From Paraburkholderia sartisoli (lineage in GTDB: Bacteria; Pseudomonadota; Gammaproteobacteria; Burkholderiales; Burkholderiaceae): a DNA stretch of 64,000 nt. Each line of letters starts with the position of its first letter. The first letter of the stretch is position 1. The translations under genes were made by a program, and so were the position numbers. Shown piece by piece: positions 17,933 to 26,463 of the stretch. The notes beneath the pieces are model-generated. The model had not been told where the DNA came from. It did no database searches and saw only the letters and a program-made list of their open reading frames with translations. The stretch is taken from the NCBI RefSeq assembly GCF_900107685.1, contig NZ_FNRQ01000002.1, forward strand, positions 372,001-436,000. Reading direction: 5' to 3'.

Positions 17933-18928
17933 ATGAGACCGTACATTCCCTCCTTGCAGAGCCTGCTCGCTTTCGAGGCCGCGGCGCGACATCTGAGCTT
18001 CACGCGCGCGGCACAGGAGCTCGAGCTGACCCAGACTGCGATCAGCCATCAGATCAAGACGCTGGAGGAGCGCCTCGGGATCAAGCTGTTCATCCGGCGG
18101 CGCAACGTGCTGACCCTCACGCCGGCTGCGCGCGAATATCTGGCTTCGGTAAACGAGGCGATCAGCATGCTGTCGCTCGCCACCGCGCGAGCCCGCAAGA
18201 AAAAATCGACCACCGTGCTGACGGTCACCTGCCTGCCCACCTACGCGGTCAAGTGCCTGATTCCCGCGCTGCCCGCGTTCCAGCGCGCCCACCCGGATAT
18301 CACGGTGCATCTCGCCACCAGCGCGACCTTCGACGAGTTCGAGCGCAACAGCTATGACGTCGCGATCCGTTATGGCTCGGGGCGCTGGGCGTCGGTGCGC
18401 TCCGACCGGTTGCATGGCGAGGAATTTTTCCCCGTCTGCGCACCGTCGGTGCTGGAGGAAGCAGGAACCTTCGCCTCGACTGCCGAAGGGCTCGCGCGCT
18501 TCCGGCAGATCCGCACGTACTTCTATTCGATGTACCAGGACGACTGGCCCGCATGGCTCGAGGCCGCGGTACAGGAGCCGGTCGAATTCGCCAGCGAGGC
18601 CGTGTTCCATCTACAGCTCACGTCGCTCGCGGCGGCAGTCGATGGCGTGGGTCTCGCCATCGGACGCACACCGCTGGTCGATGCGGACCTCGCGAGCGGC
18701 AAGCTGGTTCAGCCCTTCGATGTGCGGGTGTCGTCGAACTCGGCGTACTTCGTTTCCTCGCCCAACGACAAGGCCAGGCTGAAGAAGGTCGAACTCTTTC
18801 GCGACTGGGTGCTCGGCACGCTCGGCGAAGGCGCGGGCCGTCCAGCCGCCGCGCCTTCGCACGCCGCGCCCGCCACGGCGTCCGCCGCGCAGCACACCGC
18901 TACATGCCTGGCACCGGCCACCCGCTAG
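17933..18928 (+). CDS. LysR-family transcriptional regulator (GcvA-like)
   Basis: 331 residues. The N-terminal winged helix-turn-helix is clear (SLLAFEAAARHLSFTRAAQE, then TQTAISHQIKTLEERLG); the effector-binding domain fills the rest. An Ala/Thr/Pro-rich C-terminal tail follows. ATG 17933-17935 starts at the conserved RPYIPSLQSL; the open frame extending upstream is not protein-like. It is divergent from the porin unit and overlaps the following acyl-CoA ligase by 25 bp. It is the only specific regulator within the catabolic region and therefore the best candidate for binding the three 27-bp elements. Confidence 0.93.
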   Translation: MRPYIPSLQSLLAFEAAARHLSFTRAAQELELTQTAISHQIKTLEERLGIKLFIRRRNVLTLTPAAREYLASVNEAISMLSLATARARKKKSTTVLTVTCLPTYAVKCLIPALPAFQRAHPDITVHLATSATFDEFERNSYDVAIRYGSGRWASVRSDRLHGEEFFPVCAPSVLEEAGTFASTAEGLARFRQIRTYFYSMYQDDWPAWLEAAVQEPVEFASEAVFHLQLTSLAAAVDGVGLAIGRTPLVDADLASGKLVQPFDVRVSSNSAYFVSSPNDKARLKKVELFRDWVLGTLGEGAGRPAAAPSHAAPATASAAQHTATCLAPATR

Positions 18929-20490
18929 CGGACCCACCGTTCCAGAGCGTCGGCGCGCTGCTCGACGCCCATCGCCGACGCGCTCCCGACAAGGCAGCCA
19001 TTGTCGACGTCGAACATCATGCGACGGTTTCCTTTGGCGAACTCGCCGCCGTCGTCGACGCGCTCGGCCGTCAGCTGCAACGGCATGGCGCACGCAAGGG
19101 TTCGCGCATCGTGCTGGCCAGCACCGAGGGACTCGAGAAACTGCTGCTGTGGCTCGGCATCTGGCGCATCGGCGCGGTCGCGTGTCCGCTCGATATCGCC
19201 TTCGTCGGCCCGGATGTCGCGGGCAAGCTGCTCGACATGCTCGATCCGTCGCTGATCCTGCTGCCGCTCGAAGCCGACGCCAGTGTCGTGCCGCGCACGA
19301 ACGGCAGGCTCGTGCGCTTCGATACGTGGCCGGCCGGCAGCGCGAACGAAAATCGCGAGGACGTCATCCGTTTCACCGCGGACAGCGATGAATCCGGCAC
19401 GCCGTTTTCCTTCGATATCGACATCGATCTCACCGACATCGCCTCGATGTGCTGTACGTCGGGCACCACGGGCATGCCCAAAGTGGTCGTCTACGATCAC
19501 GCGTGCTACTGGCTGAACGGCCTCGACAGCATCGACCTGCTCGGCCTGAACACCGCGGACCGCGCGCTCGAATATCGTTCGTTCGACTGGTACTCCGCGC
19601 AGATCCTGAGCCTGATGCCGTTCCTGCAACTGGGGTCGACACTGTGCGTGGCGCGCCGCTTCTCACGCAGCCAGTTCGCCGGATGGATCAGAGACAATCG
19701 CGTGACGGTCTGCGCCGGCGTCCCCACCGTGCTGAACATGCTGCTCGACTCACCCGTCGACGTGAGCGGCGGCAGTCTCGCCTCGCTGCGGGTGATGACG
19801 TGCAGCACCGCGCCACTTTCGCCGGTGCAATGGGAACGCTTCGAAGCGCACTACGGCATTCATGTGCTGAACCTGTACGGTTCGTCGGAAGCGGGCTGGA
19901 TGTGCGGCAACCGTTCGCAGCGTCGCAAGCTGGGCACGGTCGGCTATCCGGCGGCGCACATCGGGTTCACGATCGTCTCGCCGGATGGCTCGCCGTGCGG
20001 GCCCGGCCAGGAAGGCCAGGTTGTCGTGAGCGGGCCGAAGCTCGCACTCGGCCTGCTTCGCGCGGACCGTTCGATCGAGCCGCTCCGCGGCACCGCGCTT
20101 CATACGCGCGACGTCGCCTCACAGGATGACGAAGGCTTCGTCCGGGTGTCGGGACGCATGGACGACCTGATCATTCGCGGCGGCGTGAAGATCGTGCCGC
20201 AGGAAATCGAGGACGCACTGCTCGCGCATGCCGGCGTGCAGGACGCGGTGGCGCTCGGCGTGCCCGACCCGATCTACGGCCAGGAATCCGTGTGCTTCGT
20301 CGTGCCGCATCCGGGCTCGATACTCGATGCGCGGGAACTGCTCACGCACTGCAGGGCGCGCCTGCCGCGCGAGAAGCTGCCGAGACACGTCTACGTCGTC
20401 GAAAGTTTGCCGCGCAGCGCGCGCGGCAAGATCCTGCGCGACGCGCTGCGTCGTGAATGGTGGACGATCACGCACGCGCCCGGCACGTGA
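18904..20490 (+). CDS. AMP-dependent acyl/aryl-CoA ligase
   Basis: 528 residues from ATG 18904-18906, which lies inside the end of the LysR gene, suggesting coupled translation. It shows the adenylate-forming P-loop CCTSGTTGMPKVVV, the YGSSEAGWM motif, the hinge region RVSGRMDDLIIRGG, and the catalytic Lys motif SARGKILRDALR. Size and motifs fit aryl-CoA ligases such as benzoate- or furoate-CoA ligase. It would activate a carboxylate so that it could be hydroxylated or hydrolysed as a CoA ester by the molybdenum hydroxylase, thioesterase or hydrolase encoded nearby. Substrate unknown. Confidence 0.9.
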   Translation: MPGTGHPLADPPFQSVGALLDAHRRRAPDKAAIVDVEHHATVSFGELAAVVDALGRQLQRHGARKGSRIVLASTEGLEKLLLWLGIWRIGAVACPLDIAFVGPDVAGKLLDMLDPSLILLPLEADASVVPRTNGRLVRFDTWPAGSANENREDVIRFTADSDESGTPFSFDIDIDLTDIASMCCTSGTTGMPKVVVYDHACYWLNGLDSIDLLGLNTADRALEYRSFDWYSAQILSLMPFLQLGSTLCVARRFSRSQFAGWIRDNRVTVCAGVPTVLNMLLDSPVDVSGGSLASLRVMTCSTAPLSPVQWERFEAHYGIHVLNLYGSSEAGWMCGNRSQRRKLGTVGYPAAHIGFTIVSPDGSPCGPGQEGQVVVSGPKLALGLLRADRSIEPLRGTALHTRDVASQDDEGFVRVSGRMDDLIIRGGVKIVPQEIEDALLAHAGVQDAVALGVPDPIYGQESVCFVVPHPGSILDARELLTHCRARLPREKLPRHVYVVESLPRSARGKILRDALRREWWTITHAPGT

Positions 20491-20509
20491 ACAACGTGGA
20501 TACCGCGAG

Positions 20510-21553
20510 TCAGGCGGCGTTCGCCAGTGCCGGACAGAGATGAAGATTCTCGCTCGCATCCTTCGTCTGCGCGATGTCGAGCGCCGCCGGCAGCGGCACG
20601 CCGTTTCTCGCCGCGGTCATCTCCGCCGCGATCGACACGGCGATTTCCGGCGGTGTCCTGCTGCCGATGAAAATCCCCGCCGGACCGTGCAGGCGTGCAA
20701 GCTGCGCGTCGGTCACGTCGAACAGTTTCAGGCGCTCGCGGCGCTTCCCGCTGTTCGCGCGCGAGCCGATCGCTGCGACATAGAAAGCGTCGGTCTTGAG
20801 CGCATCCATCAACGCGAGATCGTCGAGCTTCGGATCGTGCGTGAGCGCGACCACCGCGCTGTGCGCGTCGAGCCGCATGTCGAGCACCGTGTCGTCGGGC
20901 ATCGTACGCACGAGGCGCACGTTGGGCACGTCCCATGCGGCGAGATACTCGTCGCGCGGATCGCACACGGTGACCTGATAGCCGAGCGCACTGGCCATCG
21001 AAGCGAGGAAGCGCGACAGGTCGCCCGCGCCGATGATCAGCAACCGGTAACGCGGGCCATGCACCGTCATCAGCGTGCGGCCGTCGAAGCGAAGCTGTTC
21101 GTTCGACAACGCGGGGCGAATGAATGACCGGCCGCTCGCGAGATCGAGTTCACGCGCGACCAGCTCGCCGGCCGCCACGCGCCGTGCGAGTTCGCCGAGC
21201 CCGCCCAGGTCCTCTGGGCCTGCCGGGCCGGACAACGGTTCGAGCACCAGCTGCATCGTGCCGCCGCACGGCAGGCCGAAGCGGCGCGCCTCTTCCGCGC
21301 TGATGCCGTAGGTGACCACTTCGGGCCGCTCGCCGGTCATCAGGCAGCGACGCGTGCGATCGATCAGGTCGTCCTCGATACAGCCGCCCGACACCGATCC
21401 GCACACCACGCCGTCGTCGCGCAGCGCCAGCATCGCGCCGACCGGACGCGGGCTCGAACCCCACGTGCGCGTCACCGTCACGAGCACGACGCGCCGCCCC
21501 TGTGCCCGCCAGTCGATGCAGTGCTGAAGCACCGCGACATCGACGCTCTCCAT
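20510..21553 (-). CDS. XdhC-family molybdenum hydroxylase maturation factor
   Basis: 347 residues. The N-terminal domain has TVTRTWGSSPRPVGAMLAL and GSVSGGCIED, both XdhC/CoxI signatures. The C-terminal Rossmann-type domain has LLIIGAGDLSRFLASMA and ends with GSRTPPEIAVSI. XdhC inserts the sulfurated molybdenum cofactor into xanthine-oxidase-family enzymes; the matching three-subunit enzyme is encoded upstream in the same unit. It is the last gene and converges on the acyl-CoA ligase with a 19-bp gap. Confidence 0.92.
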   Translation of the reverse strand: MESVDVAVLQHCIDWRAQGRRVVLVTVTRTWGSSPRPVGAMLALRDDGVVCGSVSGGCIEDDLIDRTRRCLMTGERPEVVTYGISAEEARRFGLPCGGTMQLVLEPLSGPAGPEDLGGLGELARRVAAGELVARELDLASGRSFIRPALSNEQLRFDGRTLMTVHGPRYRLLIIGAGDLSRFLASMASALGYQVTVCDPRDEYLAAWDVPNVRLVRTMPDDTVLDMRLDAHSAVVALTHDPKLDDLALMDALKTDAFYVAAIGSRANSGKRRERLKLFDVTDAQLARLHGPAGIFIGSRTPPEIAVSIAAEMTAARNGVPLPAALDIAQTKDASENLHLCPALANAA

Positions 21554-21582
21554 TGCTCACCTCCTGTCGAACCCGGCCCGTT

Positions 21583-21960
21583 TCACGCGCCGGTGAAAGC
21601 CGTCATCTGCACCTCGACGAGAAAGCCGTGATGCAGTTCCGGTACCGGCACGACCGCGCGGGCGGGACGATGTTCGCCGAACACCTCGGCATAAATGCGG
21701 TTGAAATGCGGCCAGTTCCCGATGCCGACGATATAGGCCGTGCATTGCGCCACATCCGTCAGCGAGCAACCGGCGGCGGCGAGCACACGCGTGCAGTGCT
21801 GCAGCGTCGCGCGTACCTGGCGCTCGAAGTTGTCCGGCCCGTCGGTTGCGACGCCCGGGCCCGGCAGCATGCCGGAGACGAACGTAAATCCACCCGCCTT
21901 CACGGCCTGCGAATAGTGACCGCCTGGCGACAGCGCATCGCTCGTGAAAATGAAGTTCAT
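21583..21960 (-). CDS. RidA/YjgF family enamine-imine deaminase
   Basis: 125 residues with a normal RidA-like layout, beginning MNFIFTSDALSPGGHYSQAV; GGFTFVSGMLPG is the conserved strand-turn. RidA proteins hydrolyse reactive enamines and imines; catabolic relatives deaminate aminomuconate or aminoacrylate. In this operon it may act on a nitrogen-containing ring-cleavage product. That is a hint, not proof, that the substrate contains nitrogen. The stop of the MFS gene upstream lies 3 bp before its start. Confidence 0.88.
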   Translation of the reverse strand: MNFIFTSDALSPGGHYSQAVKAGGFTFVSGMLPGPGVATDGPDNFERQVRATLQHCTRVLAAAGCSLTDVAQCTAYIVGIGNWPHFNRIYAEVFGEHRPARAVVPVPELHHGFLVEVQMTAFTGA

Positions 21961-21963
21961 GGC

Positions 21964-23352
21964 TTAAACACTCTCCGGCAAGGGTTTCCCGCGCGTTTCA
22001 GGCAGGAACGGCGCCAGCACGAGGCCGACGAGATAGATAAAGCCGACGGTCACCGCTGCATGACCGTAACCGCCAAAGCGCGCGATCAGGGTGCCGGCGA
22101 CGAGCGGACCGGTCCACGCCAGAAAGCGCGGCACGTTGAAGCAGAACGCGATCGCGGTGCCGCGAATACGCGTGGGATACAGCTCGGGTAGCCAGGTCGG
22201 CATCCACGTATATTGACCGAGACTGAAGAAGCCCGTCACGCAGGCCACGGCCAGCAGCAGCGCGGCGTCGTGCGTCCACATGAAGAGCACCGGCGTCAGC
22301 ACGAATGCCATCGCGAAGAACAGGAACGTGATGCGCTTGCGGCCGTACGCATCGGCGAGAAAACCCAGGCCGATATAACCCGCGATGGCGCCGGCGTTAT
22401 ACGCCATGCCCGCGAAGCTCGCCCACGTCGACGCGGACAGGCCCGAATGCGCGGCCACCGAACCGATATACGGCGGCACCCACGTGGAAATGCCCCACCA
22501 GCCGAGCGTCGTGCTGAGCGACATCAACACGGCGATCACCGTGCGCCTGCGCAGTTCCGGCACCGCGAACAGGTCGACCAGCGTGAAGCGCGCGAGCGCC
22601 TGCTCCTGATCGTCGAGCGCCACGCCCGCGCGCTTGCGGGCAAGCGTGTCCTTGCGGTCGGTGTTGACGCGTTCCCATTGCTCCGACTCGGGAATGCCCG
22701 CGCGCATCCAGAGGGTCGCGAGGCCCGGCAGCACGCCGATCAGGTACATGTAGCGCCAGGCGTGTTCGCCCACGCCGCTCATGAAGAGCCACACCAGCGA
22801 CGCGACGAAAAACCCCGTGCCGAGGCCGCATTGCATCAGCCCGGCGCCTTTGCCGCGATGGCGGTCGGGCCAGATTTCCGCGGTCATCGCCGTGCCCGTC
22901 GCCCACTCGGAACCCATCGCGAGGCCGACGATAAAGCGCAGTGCGGCGAACGACGCCCAGTCCCACGACAGCGCGCTCAGGCCCGTGGTGAGCGAATAGG
23001 CGAGGATCGCGAACATCATCATCCGCTTTCGCCCGATGTAATCGGCGAGCACGCCGCCGATCAGGCCACCGACGCCCCAGCCGAGCAGCGTCAGTGCGAT
23101 CACGAGGCCGGCATAAAAGGGAATCTGCGCATGCAGCGACGGATCGAGCAGTTGCCCGAGCGCGCCGCCCACCGTCAGGATCAGCGCGTAGGTCTCGTAG
23201 CCGTCGAAGAACCAGCCGAGGTTGGACGCGATCAGCGCACTCCACTGCTGCCGGTTGATCGACCGGTACCAGACCACATGCTGCGTAGTGGGCGAAGCCA
23301 GCGCGTGCGCGTCACGCGCACCGCCGCCGGAACCGTCTACGGGATGTTGCAT
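21964..23352 (-). CDS. MFS transporter, second of the catabolic region
   Basis: 462 residues, about 12 hydrophobic segments. It has NLGWFFDGYETYALIL in the first helix, GGVLADYIGRKR between helices 2 and 3, and MGSEWATGTAMTAEIWPDRH in helix 5, like metabolite:H+ symporters for organic acids. It follows the Mo hydroxylase genes and precedes ridA. The first 42 codons lie in copy 1 of a 248-bp tandem duplication; an identical start region with a good ribosome site is present upstream at 23600. Confidence 0.9.
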   Translation of the reverse strand: MQHPVDGSGGGARDAHALASPTTQHVVWYRSINRQQWSALIASNLGWFFDGYETYALILTVGGALGQLLDPSLHAQIPFYAGLVIALTLLGWGVGGLIGGVLADYIGRKRMMMFAILAYSLTTGLSALSWDWASFAALRFIVGLAMGSEWATGTAMTAEIWPDRHRGKGAGLMQCGLGTGFFVASLVWLFMSGVGEHAWRYMYLIGVLPGLATLWMRAGIPESEQWERVNTDRKDTLARKRAGVALDDQEQALARFTLVDLFAVPELRRRTVIAVLMSLSTTLGWWGISTWVPPYIGSVAAHSGLSASTWASFAGMAYNAGAIAGYIGLGFLADAYGRKRITFLFFAMAFVLTPVLFMWTHDAALLLAVACVTGFFSLGQYTWMPTWLPELYPTRIRGTAIAFCFNVPRFLAWTGPLVAGTLIARFGGYGHAAVTVGFIYLVGLVLAPFLPETRGKPLPESV

Positions 23353-23721
23353 CGCCTGTCTCCTTCATTCTTGTTGTATACCGCTTTGCGACGAGGGTCG
23401 CGTGGGAACGGCTTCACCCTTACGCGAGCACCTCTTTGCGCATCCGCGCGGCGAGTTTAACCGCCGCGATGATACGCGATCAGCGCACTCCACTGCTGCC
23501 GGTTGATCGACCGGTACCAGACCACATGCTGCGTAGTGGGCGAAGCCAGCGCGTGCGCGTCACGCGCACCGCCGCCGGAACCGTCTACGGGATGTTGCAT
23601 CGCCTGTCTCCTTCATTCTTGTTGTATACCGCTTTGCGACGAGGGTCGCGTGGGAACGGCTTCACCCTTACGCGAGCACCTCTTTGCGCATCCGCGCGGC
23701 GAGTTTAACCGCCGCGATGAT
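23226..23721. repeat. perfect 248-bp tandem duplication
   Basis: Copy 1 is 23226-23473 and copy 2 is 23474-23721; they are directly adjacent and appear identical along their length by eye. Each unit contains the first 127 nt of the MFS gene, the intergenic region and the last 54 nt of the [2Fe-2S] subunit gene. The outer copies complete the two intact genes. The inner copies leave a truncated MFS start and a [2Fe-2S] 3' fragment. No transposase or flanking repeat is visible. Confidence 0.95.
23457..23600 (-). pseudogene. truncated 5' copy of the MFS transporter gene
   Basis: Created by the tandem duplication. The frame starts with the same ATG and ribosome site as the intact gene, reproduces its first 42 residues (ending INRQQWSALIA), then reads YHRGG and stops at 23457-23459. 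If translated it gives a 47-residue soluble peptide. It lies between the [2Fe-2S] subunit gene and the intact transporter. Confidence 0.8.
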
Positions 23722-24156
23722 TTCCGGGTAAGCCGCGCAACGGCACAGATTGCCGGACAGGTAATGACGGATCTCAGCGTCGGTCGGGTCGGGATTGCGG
23801 TCGAGGAGCTGGTGGCTCATCAGGATAAAACCGGACGTACAGAAACCGCACTGAAACGCGCCGCATTCGATGAACGCCTGCTGCACCGGATCGAGTTGCC
23901 CGTTCGCATCGAGATGTTCGACCGTGACCACCTCGCCGCCATCGGCCATCGCGGCGAGATACAGACAACCGGACACACTCTCGCCGTTGACGAGCACCGT
24001 GCAGCAGCCGCACAGCCCCTGCCCGCAGCTTTCGCGCGCGCCGTACAGCGCGAAGCGCTGCCGCAGCACGTCGAGAATCGTTTGATGCGGCTCGATATCG
24101 GCGCTGACAGGCTCGCCGTTGAGAACAAAATGGATCGTGATAGACGTGTCGCTCAT
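23668..24156 (-). CDS. [2Fe-2S] small subunit of a molybdenum hydroxylase
   Basis: 162 residues. The plant-ferredoxin-type cluster uses C44, C49, C52 and C64 (ESCGQGLCGCC and SGC). The second cluster uses C103, C106, C138 and C140 (FQCGFC and NLCRC). The protein passes electrons from the molybdenum centre to FAD. The start is 3 bp after the large-subunit stop, and the last 18 codons lie in copy 2 of the tandem duplication. Family is sure; substrate is set by the large subunit. Confidence 0.95.
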   Translation of the reverse strand: MSDTSITIHFVLNGEPVSADIEPHQTILDVLRQRFALYGARESCGQGLCGCCTVLVNGESVSGCLYLAAMADGGEVVTVEHLDANGQLDPVQQAFIECGAFQCGFCTSGFILMSHQLLDRNPDPTDAEIRHYLSGNLCRCAAYPEIIAAVKLAARMRKEVLA

Positions 24157-24159
24157 GGC

Positions 24160-26463
24160 TTATTCCTCGGCCATCGGTTCGTTTCTTGCCGCGCACAGCG
24201 CGCGGAACACGGTTTCTGGCGTCAACGGCAGCGACGTGAGGCGCACGCCCACCGCGTCTTCGATCGCCTCGGCAATCGCGGAGGCGACGCCGAACGTCGC
24301 GCTTTCGCCCACGCCCTTCGCGCCGAACGGCCCGTTGTTCTGCACGGAATCGACCGTCTCGCGGCCGATCAGGTGCGGAATATCGTGAATGCCCGGAATC
24401 TTGTATTCGGCAAACGACGCATTGCGCAGCTGCCCCACCTCATCGAACTCCATGCGCTCGAACATCGTGATGCCCAGCTGCATGATCGCCGCGCCGGAAA
24501 TCTGCGTATCGACGACCTTCGGGTTGATCGGCGTTCCGCAGTCGACGACGTTCTCGAAGCGGATCAGCCTGAAGTGGCCCGTTTCCGTGTCGACTTCGAC
24601 CTCGACGCCGCAGCCGCCGACCATCCAGTTCGGCGTGATGTTTTCCGATTGCCCCGTCTCGTGCTTCGGCGACGTGTAGTCCGGAATGAAGCTGCCGATG
24701 CCGACGATATTGCCCGCCTGCATGCCGTACTTGCGCCGCAGCAGGTCGCCCGCCAGCGCCGGCTGGTCTTGCGGCACGCCGAGTTCGTCCGCGAGTTCGC
24801 GAAGTTTCGTGCGCACGTCTTCCGCCGCGAGGCGCACGGCGTGGCCCATGTGAAACGTCGAACGCGAACCGAGCGTGGCCATGTCGTACGGCGTGACGTC
24901 GGTATCGGGGCGAACCACCTTGATCTTTTCGGCGGCGATGCCGAGCACGTCGCCTGCCATCAGCGCGATCGCCGTGTCGGACGCCTGGCCCATGTCGACG
25001 GTGCTCGAATACACCGTGCAGCTGCCGTCGCCGGCGAGGCTCACCATCGCGACCGAGGTGGTCGGCGCCACCAGTGCCTTGAAGCCGATGCCGATGCCGC
25101 GCCCGCGGCGCAGCGTGCCCGCGCCGCGTTCGAACGGCGCCGTCCAGTTCATCAGCCCGGCGACGCGGTCGAGCACCAGATCGATCGCGGCGTCCTTCAT
25201 CGGCGTGCCGGTGGCGTGCGGACGCCCTTCGCGCAGGATGTTGCGGCGGCGGAACTCGACCGGGTCGATCTTCAGTGCGCGCGCAATCATGTCGGCGTGG
25301 CTTTCATATGCCCACACCATCTGCGGAATGCCGAAGCCGCGGAACGCGCCCGCGGGCGGCAGGTTCGTGTACACCGCGTACGAATCGATCGACACGTTTT
25401 CGATGTCGTACGGGCCCGACGCGGTGAAGCCGGATTTCTGCGTGACACGGGGTCCGATGTCCGCATACGCGCCCCCGTTCCACCATACGTCACACTTGCG
25501 CCCGGTGATGCGGCCGTCTTCGGAGACTGCCGTCTTCATGCGGAACGTGGTCGCGTGCTTGGTGATCGTGAAGAACTGCTCTTCCATCGTCAGCGAAATT
25601 TTCACGGGCTGGCGCGACAGCAGCGACAACGCGGTCACCAGCGCCTCGAGCTTGATGTAGAGCTTCGCGCCGAAGCCGCCGCCGAGCAGCGCCGACTTCA
25701 CGCGCACGCGGTTCTCGGCCCAGCCGAGCAGGCGGGCGATCTCGATGCGCACGAACGAAGGGCTTTGCGACGCGGTGTGGATCGTGATTGCCTGGTCGCC
25801 CGGTTCGGCAATCGACACCATCGGTTCGAGCGGCGTGTGCATCACCTGCTGCGTCGTGAACGTATCCTCGAAGACATGTGCCGCCGATGCGAACGCCGCC
25901 TCGACGTCGCCGCGCCGCAGCTGGAAATCGAGCGCGACGTTGGTACCCTTGCGACCCGCGAGATGCTTCAGGTCCGGGAACGTGCCGGCCGGCTTCAGCA
26001 CGTCGTGCACGAGCACATCCGAGCTGGCCGCCTCGACTTCGTTGAACACGGCCGGCAGTTCCTCATACTCGGCCATGATCAGATGGGTCGCTTCCTCGGC
26101 AACATGCGGATCGGCGGCCAGCACCACCGCCACCGGTTCGCCGACGTAGCGCACCTTGTCCAGCGCGAGGATCGGCTGGTCGTGAAAGGCCGGGCCGAAA
26201 TACGGCTCCGGAATCACGCGCAGCACGTCCTGTGCGGTGTACACCGCATGCACGCCTTCCATGGCCCGCGCCGCGCTCACGTCGATATCGACGATACGGC
26301 CGTGTGCCACCGTGCTGCGGAAGATCTTGCCGTACAGCATGCGCGGCAGCACGAGATTGTGAATATATTCCGTGCGGCCAGTCACTTTCGCACGTGCCTC
26401 AAGCCGGTTCAGCGACCGGCCGACCTGGCGCGCCGCCGTCTGTTCAGTGTCGATTGTCGTCAT
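24160..26463 (-). CDS. molybdopterin-binding large subunit of a xanthine-oxidase-family hydroxylase
   Basis: 767 residues. The active-site region PPAGAFRGFGIPQMVWAYES lacks the CSFR loop of CO dehydrogenase, so this is not a CO oxidiser. The C-terminal GAKGVGESATFG carries the catalytic Glu. Enzymes of this group hydroxylate aromatic heterocycles, aldehydes or aryl-CoA esters using water as the oxygen source. Its ATG overlaps the stop of the FAD-subunit gene by 4 bp. It depends on XdhC, encoded at the end of the unit. Candidates include N-heterocycle dehydrogenases and 2-furoyl-CoA dehydrogenase. Confidence 0.94.
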   Translation of the reverse strand: MTTIDTEQTAARQVGRSLNRLEARAKVTGRTEYIHNLVLPRMLYGKIFRSTVAHGRIVDIDVSAARAMEGVHAVYTAQDVLRVIPEPYFGPAFHDQPILALDKVRYVGEPVAVVLAADPHVAEEATHLIMAEYEELPAVFNEVEAASSDVLVHDVLKPAGTFPDLKHLAGRKGTNVALDFQLRRGDVEAAFASAAHVFEDTFTTQQVMHTPLEPMVSIAEPGDQAITIHTASQSPSFVRIEIARLLGWAENRVRVKSALLGGGFGAKLYIKLEALVTALSLLSRQPVKISLTMEEQFFTITKHATTFRMKTAVSEDGRITGRKCDVWWNGGAYADIGPRVTQKSGFTASGPYDIENVSIDSYAVYTNLPPAGAFRGFGIPQMVWAYESHADMIARALKIDPVEFRRRNILREGRPHATGTPMKDAAIDLVLDRVAGLMNWTAPFERGAGTLRRGRGIGIGFKALVAPTTSVAMVSLAGDGSCTVYSSTVDMGQASDTAIALMAGDVLGIAAEKIKVVRPDTDVTPYDMATLGSRSTFHMGHAVRLAAEDVRTKLRELADELGVPQDQPALAGDLLRRKYGMQAGNIVGIGSFIPDYTSPKHETGQSENITPNWMVGGCGVEVEVDTETGHFRLIRFENVVDCGTPINPKVVDTQISGAAIMQLGITMFERMEFDEVGQLRNASFAEYKIPGIHDIPHLIGRETVDSVQNNGPFGAKGVGESATFGVASAIAEAIEDAVGVRLTSLPLTPETVFRALCAARNEPMAEE

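Noticed and set aside
23226..23721. Insertion-sequence target duplication
   Set aside because: The repeat is 248 bp, directly adjacent and without any transposase or inverted ends between the copies.
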